Below the pieces are notes generated by a model. That model searched no databases. It worked only from the letters and a program-made list of their open reading frames with translations, and was not told the origin of the DNA. From the NCBI GenBank assembly GCA_039193195.1, contig JBCCWS010000044.1, forward strand, positions 1 to 48,422: DNA of 48,422 nucleotides, given 5' to 3'. The stretch's first letter is position 1; every line of letters starts with the position of its first letter. This DNA comes from Pseudomonadota bacterium (GTDB taxonomy: Bacteria; Pseudomonadota; Gammaproteobacteria; Steroidobacterales; JBCBZW01). Positions 25,357 through 33,431 of the stretch are shown here, piece after piece. The position numbers were made by a program, and so were the translations under genes.

Positions 25357-26574
25357 TCAGGGGCGGCTGCGCACCCGTGCTGTCAGGCGCCACGCCGCCA
25401 GCGCCCCGACCGCAGTTAGCACCGCGGTAAGCGCGTAATAGTACCGATAGCCCAACCCCCCAGGATAGCGATCGAGCAGCCACCCGCCGATTAGCGGCAT
25501 GGTGATGTCGGGCGTGTAGCCCACCACGGAGATCACGCCCACGGCGGTGCCCGTGAGCGCCTGGGGCACGCCGCCCACCTCCATCAATGCAAAGTAGATG
25601 CCGCGCAGGGCGAAGATCGCGATAGCCGCGACGGCGATGTTTGCGAGCACGAAGATCAGCATGCCGCTGCCGGTCGGAATCACGACGAACACGCCGAAGC
25701 TCAGCGTGAGCACGACGAACAGGGTGGTGGTCGTGCGTGCCACGCCGAAACGGTCTGCCGCCATCCCCGCCAAGGCCGCCGACAGCGGCTTCAGCCACTG
25801 GCGCCCAACGCTAATAGCGCCTGCTGCCCCCGCTGACAGCAAGAACACATCGCCCGCATAGGGCGTGAAGTAGAACGATGCCCAATAGGCTGAATAGGCC
25901 GTGAGCACCACGATGGCGATGAGCCACACGGCAGGCATGCGCCACACGAGGAGGATCTGCTGAAGGCCGATGGCGTCCACCCCGGCCTGCCCCGCCGCAC
26001 GATCGTCCAAGCACAGGGCACAGGCGATGCCGAGCAACACCACCACGGTGGAGAGCAGGGTGATGGCGCCGGCCAGGGACCCGGCCGAACTGCCCAACAG
26101 CACGAACAGGGCGAGCGCCGAGGAGTTGAGCGCAATCTCGCTGACGCCGCGCGTGCTCTCGAGCCAGCCAAAGGCACGCCCCTGCTCGTCTTCACCGGCC
26201 CAGCCGCGTGTCATGCGCAGCATCGACGCCCAGAACAGCAACACGATGCTGAGGCCCCACGCGCCGTGGATGAACAAGCAAACGGCGTAGGACGGGTAGG
26301 TAGCGAGCCAGAGCCCCAGGCCACCGGTCATCACCAACCCGGCACTCATCAGCCATCGCGGAGACCAGCGATCGGCTATCCATCCGCCCGGGAGGTAAGC
26401 GAGCATGGAGGTTACGCCGAACACGCTCATCAGCATGCCGGACTCGGTGTTGTCCAAGGCCAGGGCGTCGGCGAGGGGTTGGTAGAACACCTCGCGCAGA
26501 AACGGTAGGAGAAAGATGGCGCCGCCGGACGCGCCGAGGATCAGCATGACGAGGGCGCGACGCAGACGAGTCAT
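25357..26574 (-). CDS. MFS transporter
   Basis: This 405-residue membrane protein has about 12 hydrophobic segments. The MFS signature loop follows helix 2 (LPGGWIADRWSPRWLM) and a related loop (GMAADRFGVART) follows helix 8. Layout and helix 1 (ILGASGGAIFLLPFLREVFYQPLADAL) resemble the nitrate/glycerol-phosphate-like MFS permeases that sense or import small organic acids or sugars; the substrate cannot be told. The ATG at 26574 starts at the first helix; upstream in-frame codons are rich in Arg/Pro and unlikely. Confidence 0.8.
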   Translation of the reverse strand: MTRLRRALVMLILGASGGAIFLLPFLREVFYQPLADALALDNTESGMLMSVFGVTSMLAYLPGGWIADRWSPRWLMSAGLVMTGGLGLWLATYPSYAVCLFIHGAWGLSIVLLFWASMLRMTRGWAGEDEQGRAFGWLESTRGVSEIALNSSALALFVLLGSSAGSLAGAITLLSTVVVLLGIACALCLDDRAAGQAGVDAIGLQQILLVWRMPAVWLIAIVVLTAYSAYWASFYFTPYAGDVFLLSAGAAGAISVGRQWLKPLSAALAGMAADRFGVARTTTTLFVVLTLSFGVFVVIPTGSGMLIFVLANIAVAAIAIFALRGIYFALMEVGGVPQALTGTAVGVISVVGYTPDITMPLIGGWLLDRYPGGLGYRYYYALTAVLTAVGALAAWRLTARVRSRP

Positions 26575-26711
26575 CGGTGCGCCTCGGGTGGGCGATGGCA
26601 ACGGACGACGGCGGCTCCCTCCCTGGCCGGTCACGCGGGCGGGTTCCCGCACGCTTCACGTGCCTACATCTACCAGCTTTTCATCGTCCGCGCCCCTCTG
26701 GCCGCGGCGGC

Positions 26712-26987
26712 CTACTGCGGCGCAGGCGCTTCCTGAGTCGGTCGGCGCAGCAGCTGCTCGAACTCTTCGGCATTCAGGGCACCGTCGCCGTTCTCATCCG
26801 CCGAGCTGAAATGGCGTACGAGGGCGGGAGCCGCGGCGAGCTCTTCGATCGTGACCAGCTCATCGCCGTTGCGATCGATGGCGCGCAGGTAAGTCGTCAC
26901 GTCAGCGGCCAAGGCGCTGGTGGACAGGGCGGGCATCGCGATTGCCGCGGCCAACAGGGTCAGGCGCGGGTAACGTTGGCTTTGCAT
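26712..26987 (-). CDS. Small exported EF-hand protein
   Basis: This 91-residue protein has a signal peptide (about 1-27, ending TSALA) and one pair of calcium-binding EF-hands: DRNGDELVTIEEL and DENGDGALNAEEF. It lies 44 bases after the PilY1-like gene on the same strand, so it is probably co-transcribed. PilY1 proteins bind calcium, so a calcium-binding partner is plausible but inferred. The C-terminal tail is Pro/Ala/Gln-rich. Confidence 0.75.
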   Translation of the reverse strand: MQSQRYPRLTLLAAAIAMPALSTSALAADVTTYLRAIDRNGDELVTIEELAAAPALVRHFSSADENGDGALNAEEFEQLLRRPTQEAPAPQ

Positions 26988-27031
26988 CGTCGGAACTCTC
27001 CTCAGCATCGAAGGGTGAATGTTCGCTGGAC

Positions 27032-30000
27032 TCACGAGTCTTCATCCGTGTCCATCTGCACCCACCAGGTGCGCACGGGGGCTTCGCGATCACCGCCCTC
27101 ACAGCTCTCGGGGCCGACCACACAGCCGATGTCACGACCAGGTTCGTCGGGACCTTCATCCTCGTCCTCATCGCCCTCCTCGCCGTCGCCGAGACCGCCA
27201 TCCCCGCCTTCCTCGTCGCCGGGGTTGACGCACTGCTTGCCGAAGCAGGTGGTGGGCTCGATGCCGGTGGCGTCGTCTTCCGTGAAGACGTACACGACCT
27301 CTGGCGGGATACCCGGACGATCCAGGGCATCGACGTTCACGCCACCGGTGGCGAGGTTGATGCTGTACAGCTGCCCCGTGCCCAGGGCGGCGAAGCAGCC
27401 GCGGGTCAGCTCGTTTTGCGGCAGGTAGCTGGTGAACAGGGCGTTGTTCTGGAAGATGCGCGTTTCCGCCAGCACCTTCTCACCGGCCGACGTCACCAGC
27501 GGGAGCTTGAACCCGGACACGAGCAGGTCCGGATCGTTCTGCAGCACAGAGATGTCGGACAGGGTGTCATGCGTGAAGCCGTAGCGCGCCACGTACTCCG
27601 CCGCCGGGTCGTCCGAGTTGCCGAGCTCGACGAATGGATAGTAGTCGCGCAGGACGTAGAAGTAGTCCTTGATGGCGCCGTCCTTCGGATGCGCCCGGTA
27701 GCCGGAGGCGATCGTCACGTTGAAGAAGTTGCTGCCGTTAGCCGTGCCCAGAGCGAGATCCGGCGCGTAGTAGAAACGACGGTTGTCGAAGGACTGGGCC
27801 GACTCGGCGCCACCGAGCGACGCCATCACGCCGCCGGTCACCTTGAACGCATCACCTTCCTCGCTCGGATTGTGCACGTCCAGGCGCCACACGCGACCGC
27901 CCAGATCAGCGGCGTACATGCGGTCGACGAGGCCATCGTTGTCGAGGTCGAGGGTGCGGATCTCGCCGGTGATGGCATTGGTCATGTCCGCGAAGTAGGT
28001 CTCTTTAGCCGTGTCCTGCGTGTTCGCCGCACTGCCCGACCAGACCAGCTCGCCCGTGTAGGCATTGATCATGTAGATCGCGTTGCCTTCGCTATCCGCG
28101 GACCACGCCGAGTAGTCATCGTGGCGCGCATCGTAGCCGCCGCCAAAGACCAGCACGTCCTGCACCAACGTATTGCCGAACGTGCCCGTCTCCACCTTGG
28201 TGCGCACGAAGGGCGACCAGCTCTGCCCAAGCTCGCCCATGCCCGCATTCGCATCGGAGAGCTTCCACAGCAGCTTCGGATACTCCGGATCGGTGTAGTC
28301 GAGAGCGTAGTAGTAGTTGCCGCCGCGTCGCAGGCCGAAGTACAGGATCACCTGATCGCCAACGTTGATCTCGCCGTCGCCGCCATCGCGGACCCAGGCG
28401 TTGATCGGGCCGTCCACGCCGTAGGTGCGGTCGGCGGTCTCCACGTTGGCGAACCAATCCGGTAACTTGTCGAGGAGCTCGAAGGGCATGAAGGAGGAGA
28501 TCTCCTCGCCCGTATCGCCTTTGAGGGCGTGGAGGAAGCCCTCGTTGGTGCCGACGAACACGACCGCCTCTGGCTCGACATCGCCATCCGCGTAGGTGAC
28601 TACCAGCGGACGGGAGTGCATTGGATCACCCATCTCCCGCCGCGCGTCGTAGAGCTCCAGATCGTTGTCTTCGTCTTGCAGGTCATTGCCCACGGCCCAG
28701 TCGACGAGGATCTCGATCTGCTTTGCCTTGTCCTCGAGCTCCAAGCCCTGGCCACCGCGCTCGATGACGCGCTCCATGCCTGAGGTGATGGCCGCCTCTA
28801 GGTCATCGTCTGGATAAAGCTGATCCAGGTAATCGAGCAGCTCCGAGTTATCGACGTTCATGGGCGTGATCGCGCCGCCCAACTCGGTGAAGGCGTTGCG
28901 GTCGGCGACGAGGTGGCTGGCAGCGCCGCCCACAGCCACGGAGTAGCCGTCGATCTCATCCCCCCACCAGCTGCGCGAGTCGTCGCGGAAGAAACCGTTC
29001 TCCTGGTTGACGGCCGCCTGGCCATCGGCATCGACCACCACCAGGCCACCGCCAGCATCTTCGCCAAGGCGGTAGCGCTTGAGGTTGCCAACCCATCGGG
29101 TACGCCCCGTGGCCTGGAACACGCTGTAGTACAGCTGATCGAGATGGGTGGTACGGTCGAAGGCGTTCACGGACACGCCCGGAGAGGTAAAGGTGGTGCC
29201 CGTCTCGTTCACATCGATGAAGATCGACTCGAGCACGTTGAGCAGAGACTCCGCATCGTCGGCGAGGTAGTAGCCGCCGCCGCCACGCTCGGCGGTCTCC
29301 TCCAGCAGGCTGTTGTCCTGGAAGAAGCCGATCGTGTGCACGACAACGTTCTGGAAGCCATCAGCCTCGTTGCCGTAGAGGTCGTTCTCGTAGAGGTAGG
29401 CCGCGATGTCATCGAGGCAATCGCCGTTGCTTACGTCGGGGTTGTCGGTGCACTCGGCGGGAAATCCTGGCCAGTCCGTCACCACGTCGTCGATGTCGAA
29501 GTCGGCCACGGGAAGGCCATCCGTCAGAATCACGATGTGATTCTCTTGGCACTCCTTGATCGGACTGATGTAGGTGTCGCCGCCCCGCGATTCGGGCACG
29601 GAAGGGAACAGGAAGAGCGGATCCGGGAAGAACCAGCTGAGACCGGCGTAGGTGGTGTTACCGAAGTAGACGTCCCAACCTTGCATGTAATGGGCCGCTT
29701 CGAAGAGCGTTTCCGAGAGGGGCGTGGTGCCGTCGGCGATGAAGTTGTTCAGCGTGGTGATCAGCTCATCGCGCGATTCGCTGATGTCCTTGACGGCATT
29801 GGTCACCATGCCGCCCCCCTGGATGTACCAGAACGTGTCCGGATCGGTGTAGCCCGAGTCGAAGCGCATCATGCCGACGTTGACGTACTGGAGGTTATTG
29901 AAAAACTCCTCGGCAACATCCTGGACGACGTCCAGACGGGTCGTGCCGTCGCCGTCCACCCAGCTGTTCATCGACCCCGAGGTGTCGATGATGAACAGCA

Positions 30001-30151
30001 CGTTGGCGTAGTAGTCCGGTCCGAATTCAAAGCCTGCGGTTTGGTACAGCTCGGCGTCGTCGGCCAAAGCACCCATCGCGCCGAGGCCAAGCCCAGCGGT
30101 GACGGCCAGCGTCTTGCCTGTGATCCCTGCCCTGGTGACTTGCGCGCCCAT
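27032..30151 (-). CDS. PilY1-like protein: VWA domain plus C-terminal beta-propeller
   Basis: This 1039-residue exported protein has an N-terminal signal (ends GALA, about 30) and a von Willebrand A domain with a MIDAS motif (VLFIIDTSGSM; D56, S58, S60). The C-terminal half is the PilY1/PilC propeller: VVFVGTNEGFLHALKGDTGEE, LYFGLRRGGNYYYALDYTDPEYPKLLWKL, and a calcium-binding loop DLDNDGLVDRMYAADLGGRVWRLD (about 735-760). A very acidic Gly/Glu/Asp linker (about 985-1015) precedes the end. PilY1 sits at type IV pilus tips and governs extension, adhesion and surface sensing. The usual neighbours (fimT, pilV, pilW, pilX, pilE) are absent; only an EF-hand gene follows. It may be a pilus tip adhesin encoded apart from the minor pilins. 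Confidence 0.85.
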   Translation of the reverse strand: MGAQVTRAGITGKTLAVTAGLGLGAMGALADDAELYQTAGFEFGPDYYANVLFIIDTSGSMNSWVDGDGTTRLDVVQDVAEEFFNNLQYVNVGMMRFDSGYTDPDTFWYIQGGGMVTNAVKDISESRDELITTLNNFIADGTTPLSETLFEAAHYMQGWDVYFGNTTYAGLSWFFPDPLFLFPSVPESRGGDTYISPIKECQENHIVILTDGLPVADFDIDDVVTDWPGFPAECTDNPDVSNGDCLDDIAAYLYENDLYGNEADGFQNVVVHTIGFFQDNSLLEETAERGGGGYYLADDAESLLNVLESIFIDVNETGTTFTSPGVSVNAFDRTTHLDQLYYSVFQATGRTRWVGNLKRYRLGEDAGGGLVVVDADGQAAVNQENGFFRDDSRSWWGDEIDGYSVAVGGAASHLVADRNAFTELGGAITPMNVDNSELLDYLDQLYPDDDLEAAITSGMERVIERGGQGLELEDKAKQIEILVDWAVGNDLQDEDNDLELYDARREMGDPMHSRPLVVTYADGDVEPEAVVFVGTNEGFLHALKGDTGEEISSFMPFELLDKLPDWFANVETADRTYGVDGPINAWVRDGGDGEINVGDQVILYFGLRRGGNYYYALDYTDPEYPKLLWKLSDANAGMGELGQSWSPFVRTKVETGTFGNTLVQDVLVFGGGYDARHDDYSAWSADSEGNAIYMINAYTGELVWSGSAANTQDTAKETYFADMTNAITGEIRTLDLDNDGLVDRMYAADLGGRVWRLDVHNPSEEGDAFKVTGGVMASLGGAESAQSFDNRRFYYAPDLALGTANGSNFFNVTIASGYRAHPKDGAIKDYFYVLRDYYPFVELGNSDDPAAEYVARYGFTHDTLSDISVLQNDPDLLVSGFKLPLVTSAGEKVLAETRIFQNNALFTSYLPQNELTRGCFAALGTGQLYSINLATGGVNVDALDRPGIPPEVVYVFTEDDATGIEPTTCFGKQCVNPGDEEGGDGGLGDGEEGDEDEDEGPDEPGRDIGCVVGPESCEGGDREAPVRTWWVQMDTDEDS

Positions 30152-30575
30152 CTTGCTGCTCCTGAACGATTAGTTAGCACCAACACAAGCACCCGCTCGA
30201 CGGATGCTCGCGCGTCGTCTCACGGGGGCCAGACACCTTCTCGCAGGTACGACTCGGTCTACCGTGAGGACCGCCAGATGATCGCGAACTTTATGAGCAA
30301 GCCGCCAAGAGATCGCGGCGGCGCGTCGCATTTCAGCTGCAAATCAGTGCGATAGGTAAACTCGCGCCCGCTGTGTGAGAAGTGGCTCAAGCTCTTATGT
30401 CGAGAGGCTGAGAACATCGCCCTCTAGAATTGATGGTACAAAGCCCGATGCCGCCCTCAGCGCCCCTATACACAGATGAAGCGCCGTTGGCCCACAGGCG
30501 ACCCTTGGTCGATTGCCGATGCCTGCGTCATAATCCGTGGAACGTCCTATTGAGCTCGTTGCTGGAGACTCGCTC
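30152..30575. other. Intergenic region between divergent PilY1-like and VOC genes
   Basis: No coding sequence, RNA gene or strong hairpin was recognised in these 424 bases. The minus-strand part next to 30151 presumably holds the promoter of the PilY1-like gene and the other end that of the VOC gene. I see no clear sigma-54 or other promoter match. Confidence 0.4.
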
Positions 30576-31043
30576 GTGAATCGCATGCTAACGGCCAAGG
30601 CACTCATCCTCGCGCTGGCGCTCGGTAGCGCCGTCGCGCAACCACCGCCGAACGCGGCGGTCACGGGCTTAGGTGGGTTTTTCTTCCGCGCGAAAGATCC
30701 GGCGGCGCTCGCCGCGTGGTACCAGGAACATCTGGGCATCGAGCGCACACCGCGCTCCTACGAGGAATCCCCCTGGCAGCAGGAAGCCGGGCCTACGGTC
30801 TTTGCGCCGTTCCCCGATGTGCCGGACTTTTTGCATGCGGGGAAAGACGGCGCCTTCGTACTCAACTTTCGCACCCGTGACCTGGATGCCCTCGTCGCCT
30901 ACTTGATCGCAAAAGACGTTGAGATCGTCGTGGACTCGGCGGTCTATCCAAATGGACGATTCGCCATGTTGCGCGACCCAGAGGGCAACGCCATTCAGCT
31001 ATGGGAGCCTGCCGATCCCGCCAGCGCGGGCGACAGGGAGTAG
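30576..31043 (+). CDS. Exported VOC (glyoxalase-like) domain protein
   Basis: This protein of about 155 residues starts at the GTG at 30576 (VNRMLTAKALILALALGSAVAQ, a signal peptide) or at the ATG at 30585. A longer in-frame ATG start at 30537 would place polar residues before the signal. The body is one vicinal-oxygen-chelate domain: GGFFFRAKDPAALAAWYQEHLGIE, then FVLNFRTRDLDALVAYLIAKDVEI and AMLRDPEGNAIQLWEP. Members are metal enzymes (glyoxalase, dioxygenase) or binding proteins. A secreted form is unusual, and the substrate is unknown. No operon partner is evident. Confidence 0.75.
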   Translation: MNRMLTAKALILALALGSAVAQPPPNAAVTGLGGFFFRAKDPAALAAWYQEHLGIERTPRSYEESPWQQEAGPTVFAPFPDVPDFLHAGKDGAFVLNFRTRDLDALVAYLIAKDVEIVVDSAVYPNGRFAMLRDPEGNAIQLWEPADPASAGDRE

Positions 31044-31376
31044 TCGCTCGGGAACTATCACAGTCGGGGCGATGGTCCGGGAACGGCGTCGCCATTGCCG
31101 ACTTGCTCAGCCTATCTACTGATCGATAGCGCCACCATCACAGCGGCGCGCCGTGACGAGCTTCCAGGTGCCGGTTCGCCCGCTTTTGCTCGAGGCCACC
31201 CACACCTCTCGTCCTCGCTAGGACCCTAGCAGGCCCCAGCACTGTCGCATCTGTTCCACCTGTCCGTCCTCCTCCCTCAAGCACAATGCATGCAATGCGC
31301 CACCTTATGTCACAAGCGCACGTGCTCGGTGCACCGCAGTGCTACAAGATTGGTTAGGGACACGAGGTCACAAAGC
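31044..31376. other. Intergenic region upstream of the DUF3604 gene
   Basis: These 333 bases hold no recognisable gene. The reading frame of the DUF3604 gene is open back to 31290, but the region before 31377 lacks a ribosome site and signal-peptide logic. A promoter is presumed; none is clear. Confidence 0.35.
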
Positions 31377-33314
31377 ATGCGACATACGCTCATTCGCCAC
31401 CAGGATGGTCGTGCAAGGGCCGCAGCAGGCGTTTGCCTCGCGGCGATGCTCGCGGCAAGCGGGGCAAGCGCCCAGTGCACGGGCGACCCGCCGGGGCGCA
31501 GCGCCTACTTCGGCGACATTCACGTGCACACGCATCTGTCCTTCGACGCCTACATTTTCGACACGCCGCTCGGGCCGGAGGAGGCCTACGATGCGGCCAA
31601 GGGCTTCGCCGTGGATCTCGCCCCGGTACTTCCGGGATTGCCGAATCGGCGCTGGAAGCTAGGGGCGCCCTTAGACTTCGCGGCGGTCACTGACCACTCG
31701 GACTTCCTGGGCGAGGTAAGCCTGTGCACCTCTCCGGGCATCGATCCCGAGACCTTCGCTTCGGACGATCTGGCACAGCAGCTCATCGATGATGGCTTCA
31801 ACAGCCAGGCTGCCACGCTCCTGCAGGTGTGCGAGGAGTACCGCCTGACGACTGACAGCGCCGGTACAGCCGTCCTCACCCAACTTTGCGTGGGGGCGCC
31901 CCAGAACGAGCAGATCTGTGCGGCCGCGCACAGCCAACTGCGCTCCGTGTGGGCACGTACGCTGCAGGCGGCAGAGCAGGCCAACGCCCCCTGCGAGTTC
32001 ACCACCTTCGCCGGCTACGAATGGACGGGCACGACGGCCGAGGCCGGCACACGGGCGCGCAATCACCGCAACGTGATCTTCCGCGACGTGGAGAGCCTCG
32101 TGGACGGCGAATTCACGCCGCTGATCGAACCCATTCTCACCAGCGACATCGCCCGGCCCTCGCAGATGCGCGATACCTTGCGCCGCGAATGCCTGGGCAT
32201 CGACGGCGACGAGGCCTACCCCGGCCTGCCAGGCTGCGACGTAATGGCCATCCCGCACAGCAGCAACAACAGCCAGGGCACGATGTTCCAGCTCAACGCG
32301 GAGGAGACCGCGGCGGATCGCCGCGCGATGGAGCCCCTGGTGGAGATCTTCCAGCACAAGTCCAGCAGCGAGTGCGCACCCTACCTCGACCCGGATGACC
32401 CAGACTGCGGCTTCGAGCCCTATATCCTCGACACGCAGCTGCAGGAGACGCCAGACAGCGTGGCCCCTGGCTTTATGCGCCGCGGCCTGGGGGTCGGCCT
32501 GATCGAAGAGCAGCAGTCCGGCGACAACCCCTTCCGCGTGGGCTTCATCGGCGGCACCGACACGCACAACGCCACCCCGGGCGCCGTGGAAGAGAACAAC
32601 TTCTCCGGTCACATCGGCGCCGCCGACGCGGGCCTGGCCAAGCGCATGACCGGCGTCAACGCCACCTTCAATCCGGGTGGCCTTGCGGGCGTCTGGGCCG
32701 AGGAGAACACGCGGGATGGGATATTTGAGGCCTTCCGCCGGCGCGAGACCTTCGCCACCAGTGGCCCGCGCATTCGCCTGCGCCTAGCGGCGAGCTGGCG
32801 CACCAACCCGCTGCCCAGCGAACCGATCGACCTGTGTGGCCAGCTGCTTCTCGACGGACTGGCCAGCGTCACTCAGATGGGTAGCGTCCTGCCCGCCCAG
32901 GTCAACCCGAACCAGCGGCCGCAGCTGCTGCTGGTGGCCGTGGCCGACGCCAACAGCACGGACCTCGCGCGAGCGAACATCGTGAAGGGTTGGGTGGATG
33001 ACACAGGAGCGGTCCACGAGGAAGTGATCGCCCTGCCCGACGCGCCCGAGGAGGGGCGGCGACGCCTGTGCCGGGCGTGGATGGACGAGGACCTCGATCC
33101 CGAGCAGCCCGCCTACTACTACGCGCGCGTGTTCGAGCTGCCGACGCCCCGCTACAGCAAGCAGATCTGCGACGCCCAGCCGCAGGCCTGGAGCTGCGAT
33201 GGGCCGGAGCCGCCACCGATTTACCCCAGCTGCTGCGATTCAGCGATCTACACGGACATCGAGGAGCGCGCCTGGAGCTCACCAATCTACTTCTCGCCGA
33301 GCGCTGCCCAATGA
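31377..33314 (+). CDS. DUF3604 (PHP-like) exported protein
   Basis: This 645-residue protein has a signal peptide (about 1-33, ending GASAQ). DUF3604 has a PHP-type metal-dependent hydrolase fold, and its motifs are clear: YFGDIHVHTHLSFDA (H49, H51, H53), FAAVTDHSDFLG, FAGYEWTG, AIPHSSN and GFIGGTDTHNATPG. Late parts include RRRETFATSGPRIRLRLAASW and EERAWSSPIYFSP, both typical of the family end. The biochemical role is not established. Genes of this family are abundant in marine gammaproteobacteria and may act on phosphorylated or organic esters. The ATG at 31377 was chosen for the GAGG upstream and the signal peptide. Confidence 0.85.
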   Translation: MRHTLIRHQDGRARAAAGVCLAAMLAASGASAQCTGDPPGRSAYFGDIHVHTHLSFDAYIFDTPLGPEEAYDAAKGFAVDLAPVLPGLPNRRWKLGAPLDFAAVTDHSDFLGEVSLCTSPGIDPETFASDDLAQQLIDDGFNSQAATLLQVCEEYRLTTDSAGTAVLTQLCVGAPQNEQICAAAHSQLRSVWARTLQAAEQANAPCEFTTFAGYEWTGTTAEAGTRARNHRNVIFRDVESLVDGEFTPLIEPILTSDIARPSQMRDTLRRECLGIDGDEAYPGLPGCDVMAIPHSSNNSQGTMFQLNAEETAADRRAMEPLVEIFQHKSSSECAPYLDPDDPDCGFEPYILDTQLQETPDSVAPGFMRRGLGVGLIEEQQSGDNPFRVGFIGGTDTHNATPGAVEENNFSGHIGAADAGLAKRMTGVNATFNPGGLAGVWAEENTRDGIFEAFRRRETFATSGPRIRLRLAASWRTNPLPSEPIDLCGQLLLDGLASVTQMGSVLPAQVNPNQRPQLLLVAVADANSTDLARANIVKGWVDDTGAVHEEVIALPDAPEEGRRRLCRAWMDEDLDPEQPAYYYARVFELPTPRYSKQICDAQPQAWSCDGPEPPPIYPSCCDSAIYTDIEERAWSSPIYFSPSAAQ

Positions 33315-33351
33315 GTCGGCACTCGTGCACGCAGGCCTCACAGACAACCAC

Positions 33352-33383
33352 CAGCCCCGGTTGTTGGCTAGCCGCCGGGGCTG
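33352..33383. terminator. Bidirectional hairpin between convergent DUF3604 and prsT
   Basis: CAGCCCCGG pairs with CCGGGGCTG, enclosing a small GGCTAGCC palindrome, midway between two convergent genes. No clear T-run follows on either strand, so this is a probable but not certain terminator. Confidence 0.45.
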
Positions 33384-33431
33384 CGCGCAGCACATATAGG
33401 TCACTTTGCCGGTCGCGTTAGGTCTCCACCA

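Noticed and set aside
26942-30355. Two long plus-strand frames (507 and 480 residues) opposite the PilY1-like gene
   Set aside because: Both are shadows of the 1039-residue PilY1-like gene, with no recognisable domains and compositions typical of antisense GC-rich frames.
31671-32612. 313-residue minus-strand frame inside the DUF3604 gene
   Set aside because: Antisense to clear DUF3604 motifs; no family features.
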